A DNA stretch of 64,000 nucleotides from Colwellia sp. PAMC 20917 (GTDB lineage: Bacteria; Pseudomonadota; Gammaproteobacteria; Enterobacterales; Alteromonadaceae), in NCBI RefSeq assembly GCF_001767295.1, contig NZ_CP014944.1, positions 4,092,001 to 4,156,000 on the forward strand. The letters are read 5' to 3'. Position 1 is the first letter of the stretch, and the number at the start of each line of letters is the position of its first letter. Below, piece by piece: positions 1 to 9,037 of the stretch. Under the pieces are notes generated by a model. The model ran no database searches and was not told the DNA's origin. It saw only the letters and a list, made by a program, of their open reading frames with translations. The translations under genes and the position numbers were made by a program.

Positions 1-1898
1 TAAAAGTTTTTAGTGAATTAAACCATGATTTTATAAATGATATTAATCTACATGTTGAACTGTTGTACTCACAGACTGAGGTACCAACTACTTATGGCTC
101 ACCTTCGTATCCACCACAAAAATTAGTAGATTTTTCAGACCGCTATGTACCAACTTACCATCCTGCATGGCAAGCCTTAGTGGCGAGCAATCCTGAATTT
201 GCCAGTGCGCCTCATCCCTCGTTAAACCGTGTTGCTTATATTGGTCGCACAGTAGGTGTTGCTGGGCCTTCTAGCGAAGGTGGCTTAGACTATAAAACTT
301 ACCGTATTGCAGCAGAATTAGAGGGTAAATTTGATAATGACTATAACTGGGAAACCGGCTTCGCTTATTCAAATTCAAAACTTGATTATGTTAGTAACCC
401 AGATACCTTAATCGTGCCATTGAAGAATGCCTTATTAGGTTATGGTGGCGACAATTGTGATATGGATGCGGGTGTACCAGGTGCTAATGGCTGTTTATTC
501 TTTAACCCGTTTTCTAATGGCATTGAAACATCGGCTTCTAATGGCGCGACTAACCCGAACTACAATCCAACGTTAGCCAACTCTCAAGAGGTGTTAGATT
601 ACGTTTCGGGAACCAGAACATCACAAAAAGAAACTGAATTATTTGTGTTTGATAGCTTAGTTTCAGGTGACTTAGATATTGAATTAGATGGCGGTGTTGT
701 TGAACTTGCTGTCGGCGCTCAGTATCGTTATGAGTCTTTTTCAAATGAAGTTAATGACCTTGGAAATTTAGCGATAAACCCATGTCCAGAGCTTGGTGAA
801 ACAGATTGTGCAAACCCTACGGGTGTTTTTCATTTTCGTAGCGGTGAGCTGAATCAAGATTCATCGCAAAGTATTTATGCTTTATTCAGTGAAGTAGCGT
901 TACCTGTATCAGACGATTTAAAAATGAAGGTTGCTTTGCGTTATGAAAATTATGGCGGAGAAGTAGGTGATACTTTAGATCCAAAAGTATCAGCGCAATA
1001 TACTATTAATGACAACTTCTCATTAAGAGGCTCAGCAAGTACTACTTTTAGAGGACCTACACTTAATCAACTAGAAGGTAGTAATACAACTCTTTCTTAT
1101 GTTGGGGCTCCTGCCGCCTTTAAAGCTGTTGATACTCAAGGTAATGCTGCCTTAGCACCTGAATCTGCCGTTGCACTAAACTTTGGTGTTATTGGTGAAT
1201 TTTGGGGGGATCGCTTATTCGCAACTATTGATTTTTGGTCATTTGATCTAAGCGACCCAATCATTGTTGAAAACTATAATGCGGTATTATCGGCTGCAGT
1301 TGCTGGTAAACAACCTTATGTTGATCAAGTGCAATGGACAGAGCCTGGTAACGCAAACACAGTTGAACGTATTGAAACTAAAATAATCAATGGCGCTGAT
1401 GTCAAAACAAGTGGTATTGATGTTCAATTACGCTTGAATGTGACCGATTATTGGACCTTGGATATGAATGGAACGTATACCGCTGAATATAAAGTGGCTG
1501 GCGATGATTTATCAGAGGCTTTTGATGCGGCTGGTTTCCTAAATAATACCAACTCTAATCGTCCAATGCCCAAGTATAAAGCTACGATGATAAATAGTTT
1601 CGACTTCGACAATCACAATGTTAGTTTATCTGCTTATTATGTTAGTGATTATAAAGATGAGCGAGATTCGTTATTTACGACTAACACTAGAGGTCAAGTC
1701 ATCGAAAGCCAAATACAGCTTGATTTAAGTTATAACTATCTCTTGAATGATGACCGAACGAAGGTGAACTTAACGGTGAGTAATTTAACTGATGAAGAGC
1801 CTTCTTTTGCTCGTTTAGATTTAAATTATGACCCCTTTACCCATAATCCTTTAGGTCGTACATTTAAAATAAGTGTTGTTCATAAATTTGCTGAATAA
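1..1898 (+). CDS. TonB-dependent receptor, 3' part (5' end outside window)
   Basis: This is the C-terminal part of an outer-membrane TonB-dependent receptor that would take up a ligand using TonB energy. The frame is open from base 3 through the window edge, so the gene is cut by the window and the TTG at 63 is not its start. The visible protein is almost all beta-barrel: alternating aromatic/polar strands, long Asn/Gly-rich loops, Cys pairs in extracellular loops (CDMDAGVPGANGC; CPELGETDC) and a barrel-like end (GRTFKISVVHKFAE). The plug and TonB box are not visible. A strong terminator follows at 1986. The ligand cannot be told from the sequence. Confidence 0.9.
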   Translation, partial: KVFSELNHDFINDINLHVELLYSQTEVPTTYGSPSYPPQKLVDFSDRYVPTYHPAWQALVASNPEFASAPHPSLNRVAYIGRTVGVAGPSSEGGLDYKTYRIAAELEGKFDNDYNWETGFAYSNSKLDYVSNPDTLIVPLKNALLGYGGDNCDMDAGVPGANGCLFFNPFSNGIETSASNGATNPNYNPTLANSQEVLDYVSGTRTSQKETELFVFDSLVSGDLDIELDGGVVELAVGAQYRYESFSNEVNDLGNLAINPCPELGETDCANPTGVFHFRSGELNQDSSQSIYALFSEVALPVSDDLKMKVALRYENYGGEVGDTLDPKVSAQYTINDNFSLRGSASTTFRGPTLNQLEGSNTTLSYVGAPAAFKAVDTQGNAALAPESAVALNFGVIGEFWGDRLFATIDFWSFDLSDPIIVENYNAVLSAAVAGKQPYVDQVQWTEPGNANTVERIETKIINGADVKTSGIDVQLRLNVTDYWTLDMNGTYTAEYKVAGDDLSEAFDAAGFLNNTNSNRPMPKYKATMINSFDFDNHNVSLSAYYVSDYKDERDSLFTTNTRGQVIESQIQLDLSYNYLLNDDRTKVNLTVSNLTDEEPSFARLDLNYDPFTHNPLGRTFKISVVHKFAE

Positions 1899-1985
1899 TC
1901 ACTAAAAAGAAACAAAAAGCTTAAGCTATGCGCTAATGCAGAATAAGTTATTAATGCTGGCTTTGTCGATTAATGAGATCAAAAT

Positions 1986-2011
1986 CCGATGGTAAAACCA
2001 TCGGGTTTTTT
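1986..2011 (+). terminator. Rho-independent terminator of the TonB receptor gene
   Basis: A perfect 7-bp stem CCGATGG/CCATCGG with a 5-base loop (TAAAA) is followed by a run of six T. It lies about 90 bases after the receptor stop codon. Confidence 0.9.
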
Positions 2012-2116
2012 ATGTACAGGATGTGCAGTATATGTCATACAAAGGGGGTGTAATATTGGCCAGTGCCTTTTAGTGGTGTTGTAGATCAAATTAAATAAAA
2101 ATAAATAAGGGTTATT

Positions 2117-2674
2117 ATGCTGCTTAAACTTAAACTACTTTTAGTTTTATCACTTAGTATTTCGGTATCGGTGTTTTCAGCACCGCTAACATTAACAAGT
2201 CAGGATATTACACAAGGCGAATTTATGTCTAAAAGACATGAGTTAATTGGTTATGACTGTTCAGGAGGTGATTTGTCGCCCCACCTTAAATGGTCTGACG
2301 CACCTGAAGGTACTAAAAGCTATGCAATTACAGCTTATGATCCCGATACCGCTTCAGGCAGTGGTTGGTGGCATTGGCAGATAATTAACATACCAATAAC
2401 CGTGATGGAAATACCAACCGGCGCGGGGAGTAAAAAAAATAATAGTGCACCAATTGGGAGTACTCAAATAGAAAATGATTTTAGTATTGCTGCTTTTAGT
2501 GGCGCTTGCCCACCTAAAGGCACTGGCTTGCATCATTATCGTTTTACAATTCATGCGCTGTCTGTCGAAAAAATTGAATTACCGGGGAACGCTTCTAGCG
2601 CACTAGCAGGTTACATGATCAATATACACACCATAGAATCAAGCACTATTGAGTCTTTGTATAAGCGTGATTAG
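2117..2674 (+). CDS. Secreted YbhB/YbcL (PEBP, Raf kinase inhibitor-like) protein
   Basis: A 185-residue protein of the phosphatidylethanolamine-binding-protein family as found in bacteria (YbhB/YbcL). The start ATG has an AAGGG Shine-Dalgarno 5 bases upstream. Residues 1-22 form a typical Sec signal peptide ending in a VFSA-type cleavage site, so the protein should be periplasmic. Family landmarks are visible: YDCSGGDLSPHLKW, the DPDT motif, WWHWQIINIP and GTGLHHYRFTIHAL, which together line the anion-binding pocket. The biochemical role of this bacterial family is poorly defined; binding of small anionic ligands or protease/kinase modulation has been proposed. It is a single gene with its own leader. 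Confidence 0.9.
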   Translation: MLLKLKLLLVLSLSISVSVFSAPLTLTSQDITQGEFMSKRHELIGYDCSGGDLSPHLKWSDAPEGTKSYAITAYDPDTASGSGWWHWQIINIPITVMEIPTGAGSKKNNSAPIGSTQIENDFSIAAFSGACPPKGTGLHHYRFTIHALSVEKIELPGNASSALAGYMINIHTIESSTIESLYKRD

Positions 2675-2821
2675 CCTTAATATTTAAAGTGTGACGGCAG
2701 TAAATTTGCTGGTTTTAGATTTACTCAATATTATAATAACTCAGTACATCTAGTCTGTTAGTGCGCTAGGTGAATAGCGCACGTGACCTAGTTACAGTCA
2801 AACTTTAGTATAGTGAGATAA

Positions 2822-3187
2822 AAAGCAGATGATGTCGATGTCTCAACATTAGAAAGCCAAGAGAAATATCGCCGCTTAAATGGCAGTGGCCCCCCAAGAA
2901 CCATCGCATGGTTCAGCACATATTCACGCGATAATATTAATAACTTAGCGCCTTATTCCTTTTTTATCGTCGCAAGTTGTTATCCTCCTGTGCTGATTTA
3001 TACCTAAGTAACACACAGAAGTGGCATTAATAAAGGCACCTTGCAAAATTTAATTGAAACCGGTGAATGTGTTGTCAATATTGTTAATACCGCTTTTCGC
3101 GTTGATTGGATGCCTTTTGCTGGGCGAAAAAAATCTGTTTATAATATGGGGTATCGCTTATACCATGCACGATATGTCGCAGGCTAA
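2822..3187 (+). pseudogene. Flavin reductase-like (DIM6/NTAB) gene, start lost and nonsense codon
   Basis: Read in one frame, this stretch translates as a flavin reductase-like flavoprotein. DVSTLESQEKYRRLNGS matches the usual N-terminus, RTIAWFSTYSRDNINNLAPY and SFFIVASCYPP match the FMN-binding core, and INKGTLQNLIETGECVVNIV matches the next conserved block. A TAA at 3005-3007 interrupts the frame after PVLIYT. The frame upstream is closed by TAA at 2819-2821 with no start codon before the homology, and the product stops at 3187, well short of the usual ~200 residues. It is therefore an old pseudogene. Family assignment is by recognised motifs only. Confidence 0.8.
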
Positions 3188-3257
3188 AATGGCGGTTATT
3201 AAGCTCTAAGCTTTATTAAAACTTAGTAACGTTTGATAGAAATTATCGTTTAAAAAT

Positions 3258-3290
3258 AAAGGAGTCTCTAGTTGCTATAAACTCCTTTTT
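3258..3290 (+). terminator. Terminator hairpin, possibly bidirectional
   Basis: Stem AAAGGAGT (3258-3265) pairs with ACTCCTTT (3281-3288), followed by more T. The upstream arm is preceded by an A-rich stretch, so it could also act for the minus-strand catalase remnant. Confidence 0.65.
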
Positions 3291-3355
3291 ATTTGCGTTA
3301 TTATTAATTAGCCATTAGTTTATCTTTCGGCTAGTTATTGCTATTAAATCGTTAT

Positions 3356-3964
3356 TTATTGACCGCTCAATCTTTTACCAAACGAAATTGCATAAGCTGG
3401 TGAACGCATTCTTAATATAGGGTCTGCACTTGGGGTAAAACCTGGCGACATTATGTTAGGATAAAAGTTAGTATTGTTACAGGCATCGCCGCCGCTGGTG
3501 TTAACTGTTACTGTGCAAAACGCTACTTTAGGGCGTTCAGTCGGCCACTGTTGTGACGGGTCAATATCGCTATCTTGGGCTTCACCTAAGCTCGCCATAA
3601 TGGTAAAACGAACCGTTTTATCCTTAAGTTGTTGCGCAAAAGTATCCGCTAAAAATTCAGTTGGCATATTAGCAACCTCTTCTTTTTCCAGTGTTTTTCC
3701 CCCTAAGCTTGGTTCAATATTCCAGCGAAACTTAGTTTTCTGGTCATTCGATTGTTCAAAATAAAAGGTGTGCAAACCAAAAAATTCAGTATTGGCGAAT
3801 GACGCGGCTGTTTTAGCGTTTTGATTCCACATAACGTGAGCTTGTAAGCTAGGGTTTTGCTGGACAAATGCTATGGTGTTAACTGGGTCAGATTTGCCAT
3901 TTTTATCAGGCAGTAAAGTCGATAAAAAACCATGAAAAACTTCTGTATTAATTGTTGAGTAATG
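3356..3964 (-). pseudogene. Small catalase-related peroxidase (SrpA/catalase-like), N-terminally truncated
   Basis: The frame encodes about 200 residues resembling the C-terminal two thirds of small heme catalases (SrpA type). It includes TEVFHGFLSTLLPDKNGKSD, AANTEFFGLHTFYF-like and FRWNIEPSLGG blocks, and ends RSPAYAISFGKRLSGQ. In intact relatives these follow a signal peptide and the heme-distal His region, which are absent here. The frame is closed by TAA just upstream, at about 3965. The first ATG (3832) would give only 158 residues starting in mid-domain. The truncation lies 20-30 bases from the 3' end of the preceding membrane-protein gene, suggesting a deletion joint. No activity is expected. 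Confidence 0.75.
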
Positions 3965-3983
3965 GTTTTAATATCCTTGCGAA

Positions 3984-5426
3984 TTACACAAAGATAATAA
4001 GAAAAACATCTAAAGCCAATAGCACTATTATGCTATATAAACCATTCCACTCTACCCCCATATTAAAGGGAGATATTTCGGTTATTCTAGCGCTAATACG
4101 AACAGAAGTAGTAGACGGAGAACTACCTGCAACTACAGCCCAAGTCATCATCATTACTAGTGCTATGGTAACAGGCATATTTTCGACACTGGGCAATTGA
4201 GACAAGGCTCCTGCCATTAAAGTGACAGAAATCATTGGGCTGATAAATAAAAGTGCGGCTAAATAAATTAGCCATGAAGACGCAATTAATATCAGCGCGG
4301 CAGATATATTCAAATGGGCTAATTGTTGTGCAAACCAGTCAAGATCTAACACCGCCAATAACAACCGGCCAATGAGAACAGACCCAGCAAAAAAAACGAT
4401 TTCTGAGCGTTGTAATGGTAATCTAAAAAATATGTCGGTTCTAAAGCGTTTTACCGTTAATCGCATGGCGCTTAACTTATTATGTGAACGATAATACTGC
4501 CAAAATATCCAAGTAATGCTAACCATCGGCGCACTGACTAACACGGCAGCAATTGGTCGTAAGGGAGTCGTAAATATTAGTAGACCAGATATTAATGCTA
4601 ATGTGATGACAACAATAACAATAGGATAACTGACCTTCAAGTCTGATAAATTATTGGAAATTGTTGGCACAAGATGTCTCAGATGTTTGGGCGCCTGAAT
4701 ATGATCTAGCCAAATACCAAATAAAAGTAACGCTAGGGTTAGGTATAAGCCATAGGGAATAATATCTATCCACTGTAGATCTGGGATGGTGGTTACTAAA
4801 AGCGTAATTGTGATTGAGGTAGGTGCCCACAGGGGTATGCTGCAAAATCCTCGCAACACCGCTAACATCATACGGCGCTGCCTTGCACTGTTGATTCGTG
4901 CGTCAACGGTGTCTTTGTTTTCATGTAAACTTCTCTGGATCATGGTGCCTAATAAATTAATGGCGCCAACACTCATTAATATACCCAAAATATGGCTGGC
5001 AAAGCTGAGCAGCGCATAACGTCTTACGGGGTGTTGCTGTAAAAGCACGTGGCCGGTGAGATTAACTGAATTTGAGCTTAAAGCTGCCTCTTTTAATAGA
5101 CCAAGGGCAATTAAAAAGAATGCAAAAAAAACTACGCTGCGACTTAATATGCCTAACTGATGCAATGATATTTGAGACAAGAATAATAATGAAAGCGTTA
5201 AGCCAATAGCAACTAATGTGATGATTTTTGTTGATAAGTCTAAATTTCGCCACTCAACAAGAATAAATAGTATCAATACGAATACAGCCAAAAGTGCCGT
5301 TGGCTGGTATCCGGTCCATTCTGTTATTAAGGTCGCAAAAAAAATAACCACTAGGCATAGTGGCGATAGCCAAGGAAAAACGTTATTTATGCTGTCATTT
5401 TTCTTCATGTCATCAGTTTTATTCAT
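3984..5426 (-). CDS. Polytopic inner-membrane protein, possible ion/solute transporter
   Basis: A 480-residue integral membrane protein with about 11-13 hydrophobic segments, Pro/Gly-rich breaks and few charged loops. A short charged N-terminus (MNKTDDMKKND) precedes the first membrane span. A central loop (residues ~135-195) carries several Arg/Lys residues (ARINSARQRRMMLAVLRGF), as expected on the cytoplasmic side. The overall look resembles ion-transporter-superfamily carriers (anion or Na+-coupled), but I see no diagnostic motif and do not assign a substrate. The ATG at 5426 lacks a strong Shine-Dalgarno; ATG at residue 7 is an alternative. It is transcribed divergently from the acyl-CoA synthetase gene and ends beside the catalase remnant. 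Confidence 0.75.
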   Translation of the reverse strand: MNKTDDMKKNDSINNVFPWLSPLCLVVIFFATLITEWTGYQPTALLAVFVLILFILVEWRNLDLSTKIITLVAIGLTLSLLFLSQISLHQLGILSRSVVFFAFFLIALGLLKEAALSSNSVNLTGHVLLQQHPVRRYALLSFASHILGILMSVGAINLLGTMIQRSLHENKDTVDARINSARQRRMMLAVLRGFCSIPLWAPTSITITLLVTTIPDLQWIDIIPYGLYLTLALLLFGIWLDHIQAPKHLRHLVPTISNNLSDLKVSYPIVIVVITLALISGLLIFTTPLRPIAAVLVSAPMVSITWIFWQYYRSHNKLSAMRLTVKRFRTDIFFRLPLQRSEIVFFAGSVLIGRLLLAVLDLDWFAQQLAHLNISAALILIASSWLIYLAALLFISPMISVTLMAGALSQLPSVENMPVTIALVMMMTWAVVAGSSPSTTSVRISARITEISPFNMGVEWNGLYSIIVLLALDVFLIIFV

Positions 5427-5899
5427 TAGTGTTTTCTTTTACATGAATGGTTGAGGCTAAAAGCAGTATGACTAAGTTTTGATTTATAGACTGCGCTATT
5501 TTATACCCTCAGTGGCAATTATTGTTCAAATTAACGCTTACGCTTGCTAGATATATTGAATTTTATTCATTTATGATTATATTTTGTGTGGCATTAAATG
5601 GTCAGACATTCGTATTAAACAATTAATACCACAAGGTACCGCTTAGCGGAATTATACTTTATTGATTAAAGTTTGTCTGTTTATATTAAAGTTATGAATT
5701 CAAATAAGATATTTGTAATTATTTACTGCATATTTCTTAAACCAAATGGGTATTATTTAATGACTTTATAAAGTACATTAAATAGCTTCCTAAAAACACT
5801 TGCAAAATACAGTTCCGCATTGCAGAATACATGAACTATTTTGCTGCGTAATTAGTCTTGTAGTAATAATCAATGAAATTGTATTAGAGTGAGCGATTA
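5427..5899. other. Divergent intergenic region, no gene seen
   Basis: About 470 AT-rich bases between two divergently oriented genes must contain both promoters. I see no open frame with a family signature, no terminator and no clear operator palindrome. Confidence 0.6.
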
Positions 5900-7753
5900 A
5901 TGTCCAAACCAACAGAATTAGAGTTACTTGCTGATTTAGAAAAAATAAGTTATCAAGACCGATATCATTGTAAAACAACTTACGATGTTTTTTGCCTCGC
6001 AGCAGATGAATATCCGGCTGATATAGCAATAGCTGAGCATATTACTGCGGCTCGAGATGAAGTTGCCAAAGAAATAACGTTTACTACTTTAGCCAATAAA
6101 CTTAATCAAACAGCAAACCTCTATAAAAAATTCGGCGTTGAGCGTACAGATGTTGTCTCTATTTTACTGCCAAATTTGACAGAAACTCATCTTAGTATGT
6201 GGGCTGCACAAGCGGTGGGAATTGCCAATCCGATTAACTATCTTCTGCAAGTTGATCACATAATAGAAATACTAAATGAGGTAAAAACTAGGGTATTAGT
6301 TACTGTTTCACTTGATGGGGAAACAGAATTAGGGAAAAAAGTGCATGAAATTATTACACGCGTGCCTTCGCTTGAACATATTCTTGTACTTGATAATAAC
6401 CATAGTGAAAGTAGTTATAAAAAGCTCACCATCACTGATTTTAATCAGGGGATATCTACTCAATCCAGTGAACGATTGGCGAAAATTTCACAACCTAAAG
6501 GTGATGATATTGCGATGTATTTTCATACTGGAGGGACAACTGGCCGTCCAAAAATAGCAAAACTATCTCATGATAATATCAGTTTTGTTGTGCAAGTTTA
6601 TGCAGGATTTAATGCTTATCATGGTAAATCTGCGGTTTTAAATGCATTACCATTATTTCATGTGTTTGGTGTAATTGCCGCTAGTTTAGCTATGTTCTTT
6701 GTGGGCCGTACTGTTGTTATTATGACCCCAGAAGGTTTTAGAAACCCTAATACCGTAAAAAACTGGTGGTATTATGTTAATAAGTATCAAGTGTGTTGGT
6801 TTCCTACTGTGCCCACGATCATTTCTGTTCTGTTACAGCAACCAGATGAAAAAATTGACCTGAAATGCTTTGAACATGCAGCCTGTGGTTCATCACCTTT
6901 ACCTCTTGAATTAAAACTATCATTTCAGAAAAGATTTAATTGCAATGTTACCAACGGTTACGGCATGACCGAATCTTCTTGTGTTGTTGCTAGAACCCTC
7001 CCTGGCTACGATGTTGAAGGAGTTGCCGTAGGAAATGGCATACCTTATAGCCGAGTGATTGCTGCCGAAATAATTGATAATAAAATCAGCCGTATTTGTG
7101 CAGCTAATGAACCTGGCATTATTTTGGTGAAAGGGCCTAATATTTTTCAAGGCTATTTGAACGAAAGTGATAATGATGGTGCCTGGGTAGAAGGTGATTG
7201 GTTTAATACCGGTGATTTAGGTGTGATTAATGCGTTAGGCCATATTCAGCTAACGGGTCGAGCAAAAGATTTGATTATTCGTGGCGGTCATAATATTGAT
7301 CCTCAAATTATTGAAGACGCCTTATTAGCCCATGCAAATGTAATTCAATCAGTTGCTATTGGTCAACCTGATGCTCATTCAGGTGAAATACCCGTTGCCT
7401 ATGTAGTGGTAAAAGACAAGCAGCAAAAAACTGCCAATGAATTATTACTACATTGCCAAACACATATTAGCGAAAGAGCGGCAATTCCTAAACGTATTGA
7501 AATACTTGATAGCCTGCCGTTAACCGCTGTAGGTAAAGTTTTCAAACCAATATTACGCAATAAAGCCACTGAATTTAGCGTTAGTACTTTGTTGAAAGAA
7601 AATGATGTTACCGCGCAAGTTAAATCAGAATTTGATCCAGAAAAAGGTCAGATTGTACATATTCAGTTATCAAATATACAAGACAAACCCAAAGTCGCTA
7701 AATTATTAATTGCCTTTCCTATTTTAGTTAATTACACCCGTTTCATTAATTAG
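5900..7753 (+). CDS. Acyl-CoA synthetase (AMP-binding, fatty/organic acid CoA ligase)
   Basis: A 617-residue ANL-superfamily ligase that activates a carboxylic acid to its acyl-adenylate and then the CoA thioester. It shows the P-loop-like AMP motif HTGGTTGRPKIAKLSH (residues ~211-226), the aromatic NGYGMTESS motif, the NTGDLG motif with ribose-binding Asp, the hinge LTGRAKDLIIRGGHNI and the C-terminal catalytic Lys in LTAVGKVFKP. An unusual tail of about 70 residues follows that Lys. The architecture fits the long AMP-binding acyl-CoA synthetases encoded near beta-oxidation genes. It starts the catabolic operon and is followed 60 bases later by the thiolase. The acid substrate is not readable from the sequence. 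Confidence 0.92.
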   Translation: MSKPTELELLADLEKISYQDRYHCKTTYDVFCLAADEYPADIAIAEHITAARDEVAKEITFTTLANKLNQTANLYKKFGVERTDVVSILLPNLTETHLSMWAAQAVGIANPINYLLQVDHIIEILNEVKTRVLVTVSLDGETELGKKVHEIITRVPSLEHILVLDNNHSESSYKKLTITDFNQGISTQSSERLAKISQPKGDDIAMYFHTGGTTGRPKIAKLSHDNISFVVQVYAGFNAYHGKSAVLNALPLFHVFGVIAASLAMFFVGRTVVIMTPEGFRNPNTVKNWWYYVNKYQVCWFPTVPTIISVLLQQPDEKIDLKCFEHAACGSSPLPLELKLSFQKRFNCNVTNGYGMTESSCVVARTLPGYDVEGVAVGNGIPYSRVIAAEIIDNKISRICAANEPGIILVKGPNIFQGYLNESDNDGAWVEGDWFNTGDLGVINALGHIQLTGRAKDLIIRGGHNIDPQIIEDALLAHANVIQSVAIGQPDAHSGEIPVAYVVVKDKQQKTANELLLHCQTHISERAAIPKRIEILDSLPLTAVGKVFKPILRNKATEFSVSTLLKENDVTAQVKSEFDPEKGQIVHIQLSNIQDKPKVAKLLIAFPILVNYTRFIN

Positions 7754-7813
7754 GTGATCTACTTTAACCAGTAGAAGACCATAAAGTTTAATAGTAAGTT
7801 ATAAGGAAAAATT

Positions 7814-9013
7814 ATGAAAGATGCGTATATATACGATGCCGCAAGAACAGCCTTTGGACGTCACGGAGGCATTTTATCTTCTGTTCGACCGGATGATATG
7901 CTTGCACACCTTATAAAAACCTTAGTACAACGCAACGACTTTGATTTAAGCCTTTATGAAGATGTTATTGCAGGTAGTACCAATCAAGCAGGCGAAGACA
8001 GTCGCAATGTGGCTCGTTTTGCCGGGCTATTAGCAGGCTTGCCAATTGAAACAGGTGGTTTAACCGTTAACCGTTTATGTGGTTCAAGTTTATCGGCAGC
8101 CTTAGATGCCGCTCGATGTATTAAAGCTAATGAAGGTGAGCTATTTGTGGCTTGTGGTGTTGAATCTATGAGTCGCGCGCCATTTGTTTTAGCTAAAGCA
8201 ACCTCAGCCTTTTCCCGCCAGCAAGAAATGTTTGATACCACCATGGGAGCTCGTTTTACTAATCCGGAAATTATTAAAGCCTATGGTGGTCACTCCATGC
8301 CAGAAACGGCTGACAATATTGCCAGTGATTTAAATATTAGCAGAGAAGACTGTGATGTATTCGCAGCAAGCTCTCAAGCCAAGTATGAAGCGGCAAAAGT
8401 AGCCGGATATTTTATTGATGAAATTATTGCTATTGAAGTTTCACAAGGGCGTAAGTTGCCACCACTTTCTGTTGAAACTGATGAGCATCCACGCCCAGCT
8501 TCAACCGTAGACGCACTGGGTAAATTAAGACCATTATTTGATGGTGTAGTAACTGCGGGTAATGCATCAGGCATTAATGACGGTGCTTCTGCCATGATTA
8601 TTGGTAGTAAAGCCGTCGGTGAACAAGCGGGTATCAAACCTCGCGGTAGAATAATAGCGGGTGCGATTGCCGGCGTACCACCGCGTGTTATGGGCTTAGG
8701 GCCAGTTCCAGCTTCACAAAAAGCCTTAGCAAGAGCGGGTTTAACATTAGCTGATATGGATGTTTTAGAATTCAATGAAGCCTTTGCCGTACAAGCACTA
8801 GGCTGCATGAAACAACTAGGTATCGCTTTTGATGACCCCCGTGTTAACCAAAATGGAGGTGCGATTGCGATTGGGCATCCTTTGGGTGCTAGTGGTACGC
8901 GTATTATGCTAACGGCATTGCGCCAATTAGAAAAAACCGGTGGTCGATACGCATTAGCAACAATGTGTATTGGTATTGGTCAAGGTATCGCTGTCGTTAT
9001 TGAGCGTGTTTAA
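7814..9013 (+). CDS. Acetyl-CoA acyltransferase (thiolase)
   Basis: A 399-residue thiolase that cleaves a 3-oxoacyl-CoA with CoA to acetyl-CoA plus a shortened acyl-CoA, or works as acetoacetyl-CoA thiolase. The nucleophilic Cys is C89 in NRLCGSSLSAALDAAR. The histidine of GHPLGASG is about residue 355, and the second catalytic Cys is about residue 385 in MCIGIGQG. Length and motifs are those of the degradative FadI/PcaF/AtoB group. AAGG precedes the ATG. It lies between the CoA ligase and the fused hydratase/dehydrogenase, so it catalyses the last step of the same spiral. The exact chain length is not determinable. Confidence 0.95.
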   Translation: MKDAYIYDAARTAFGRHGGILSSVRPDDMLAHLIKTLVQRNDFDLSLYEDVIAGSTNQAGEDSRNVARFAGLLAGLPIETGGLTVNRLCGSSLSAALDAARCIKANEGELFVACGVESMSRAPFVLAKATSAFSRQQEMFDTTMGARFTNPEIIKAYGGHSMPETADNIASDLNISREDCDVFAASSQAKYEAAKVAGYFIDEIIAIEVSQGRKLPPLSVETDEHPRPASTVDALGKLRPLFDGVVTAGNASGINDGASAMIIGSKAVGEQAGIKPRGRIIAGAIAGVPPRVMGLGPVPASQKALARAGLTLADMDVLEFNEAFAVQALGCMKQLGIAFDDPRVNQNGGAIAIGHPLGASGTRIMLTALRQLEKTGGRYALATMCIGIGQGIAVVIERV

Positions 9014-9037
9014 CTTCTCAAAGTAAGGAATGAATTT

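Noticed and set aside
8374-8808. 144-codon antisense frame inside the thiolase gene
   Set aside because: A shadow of the thiolase coding strand, low in complexity and without a start signal.
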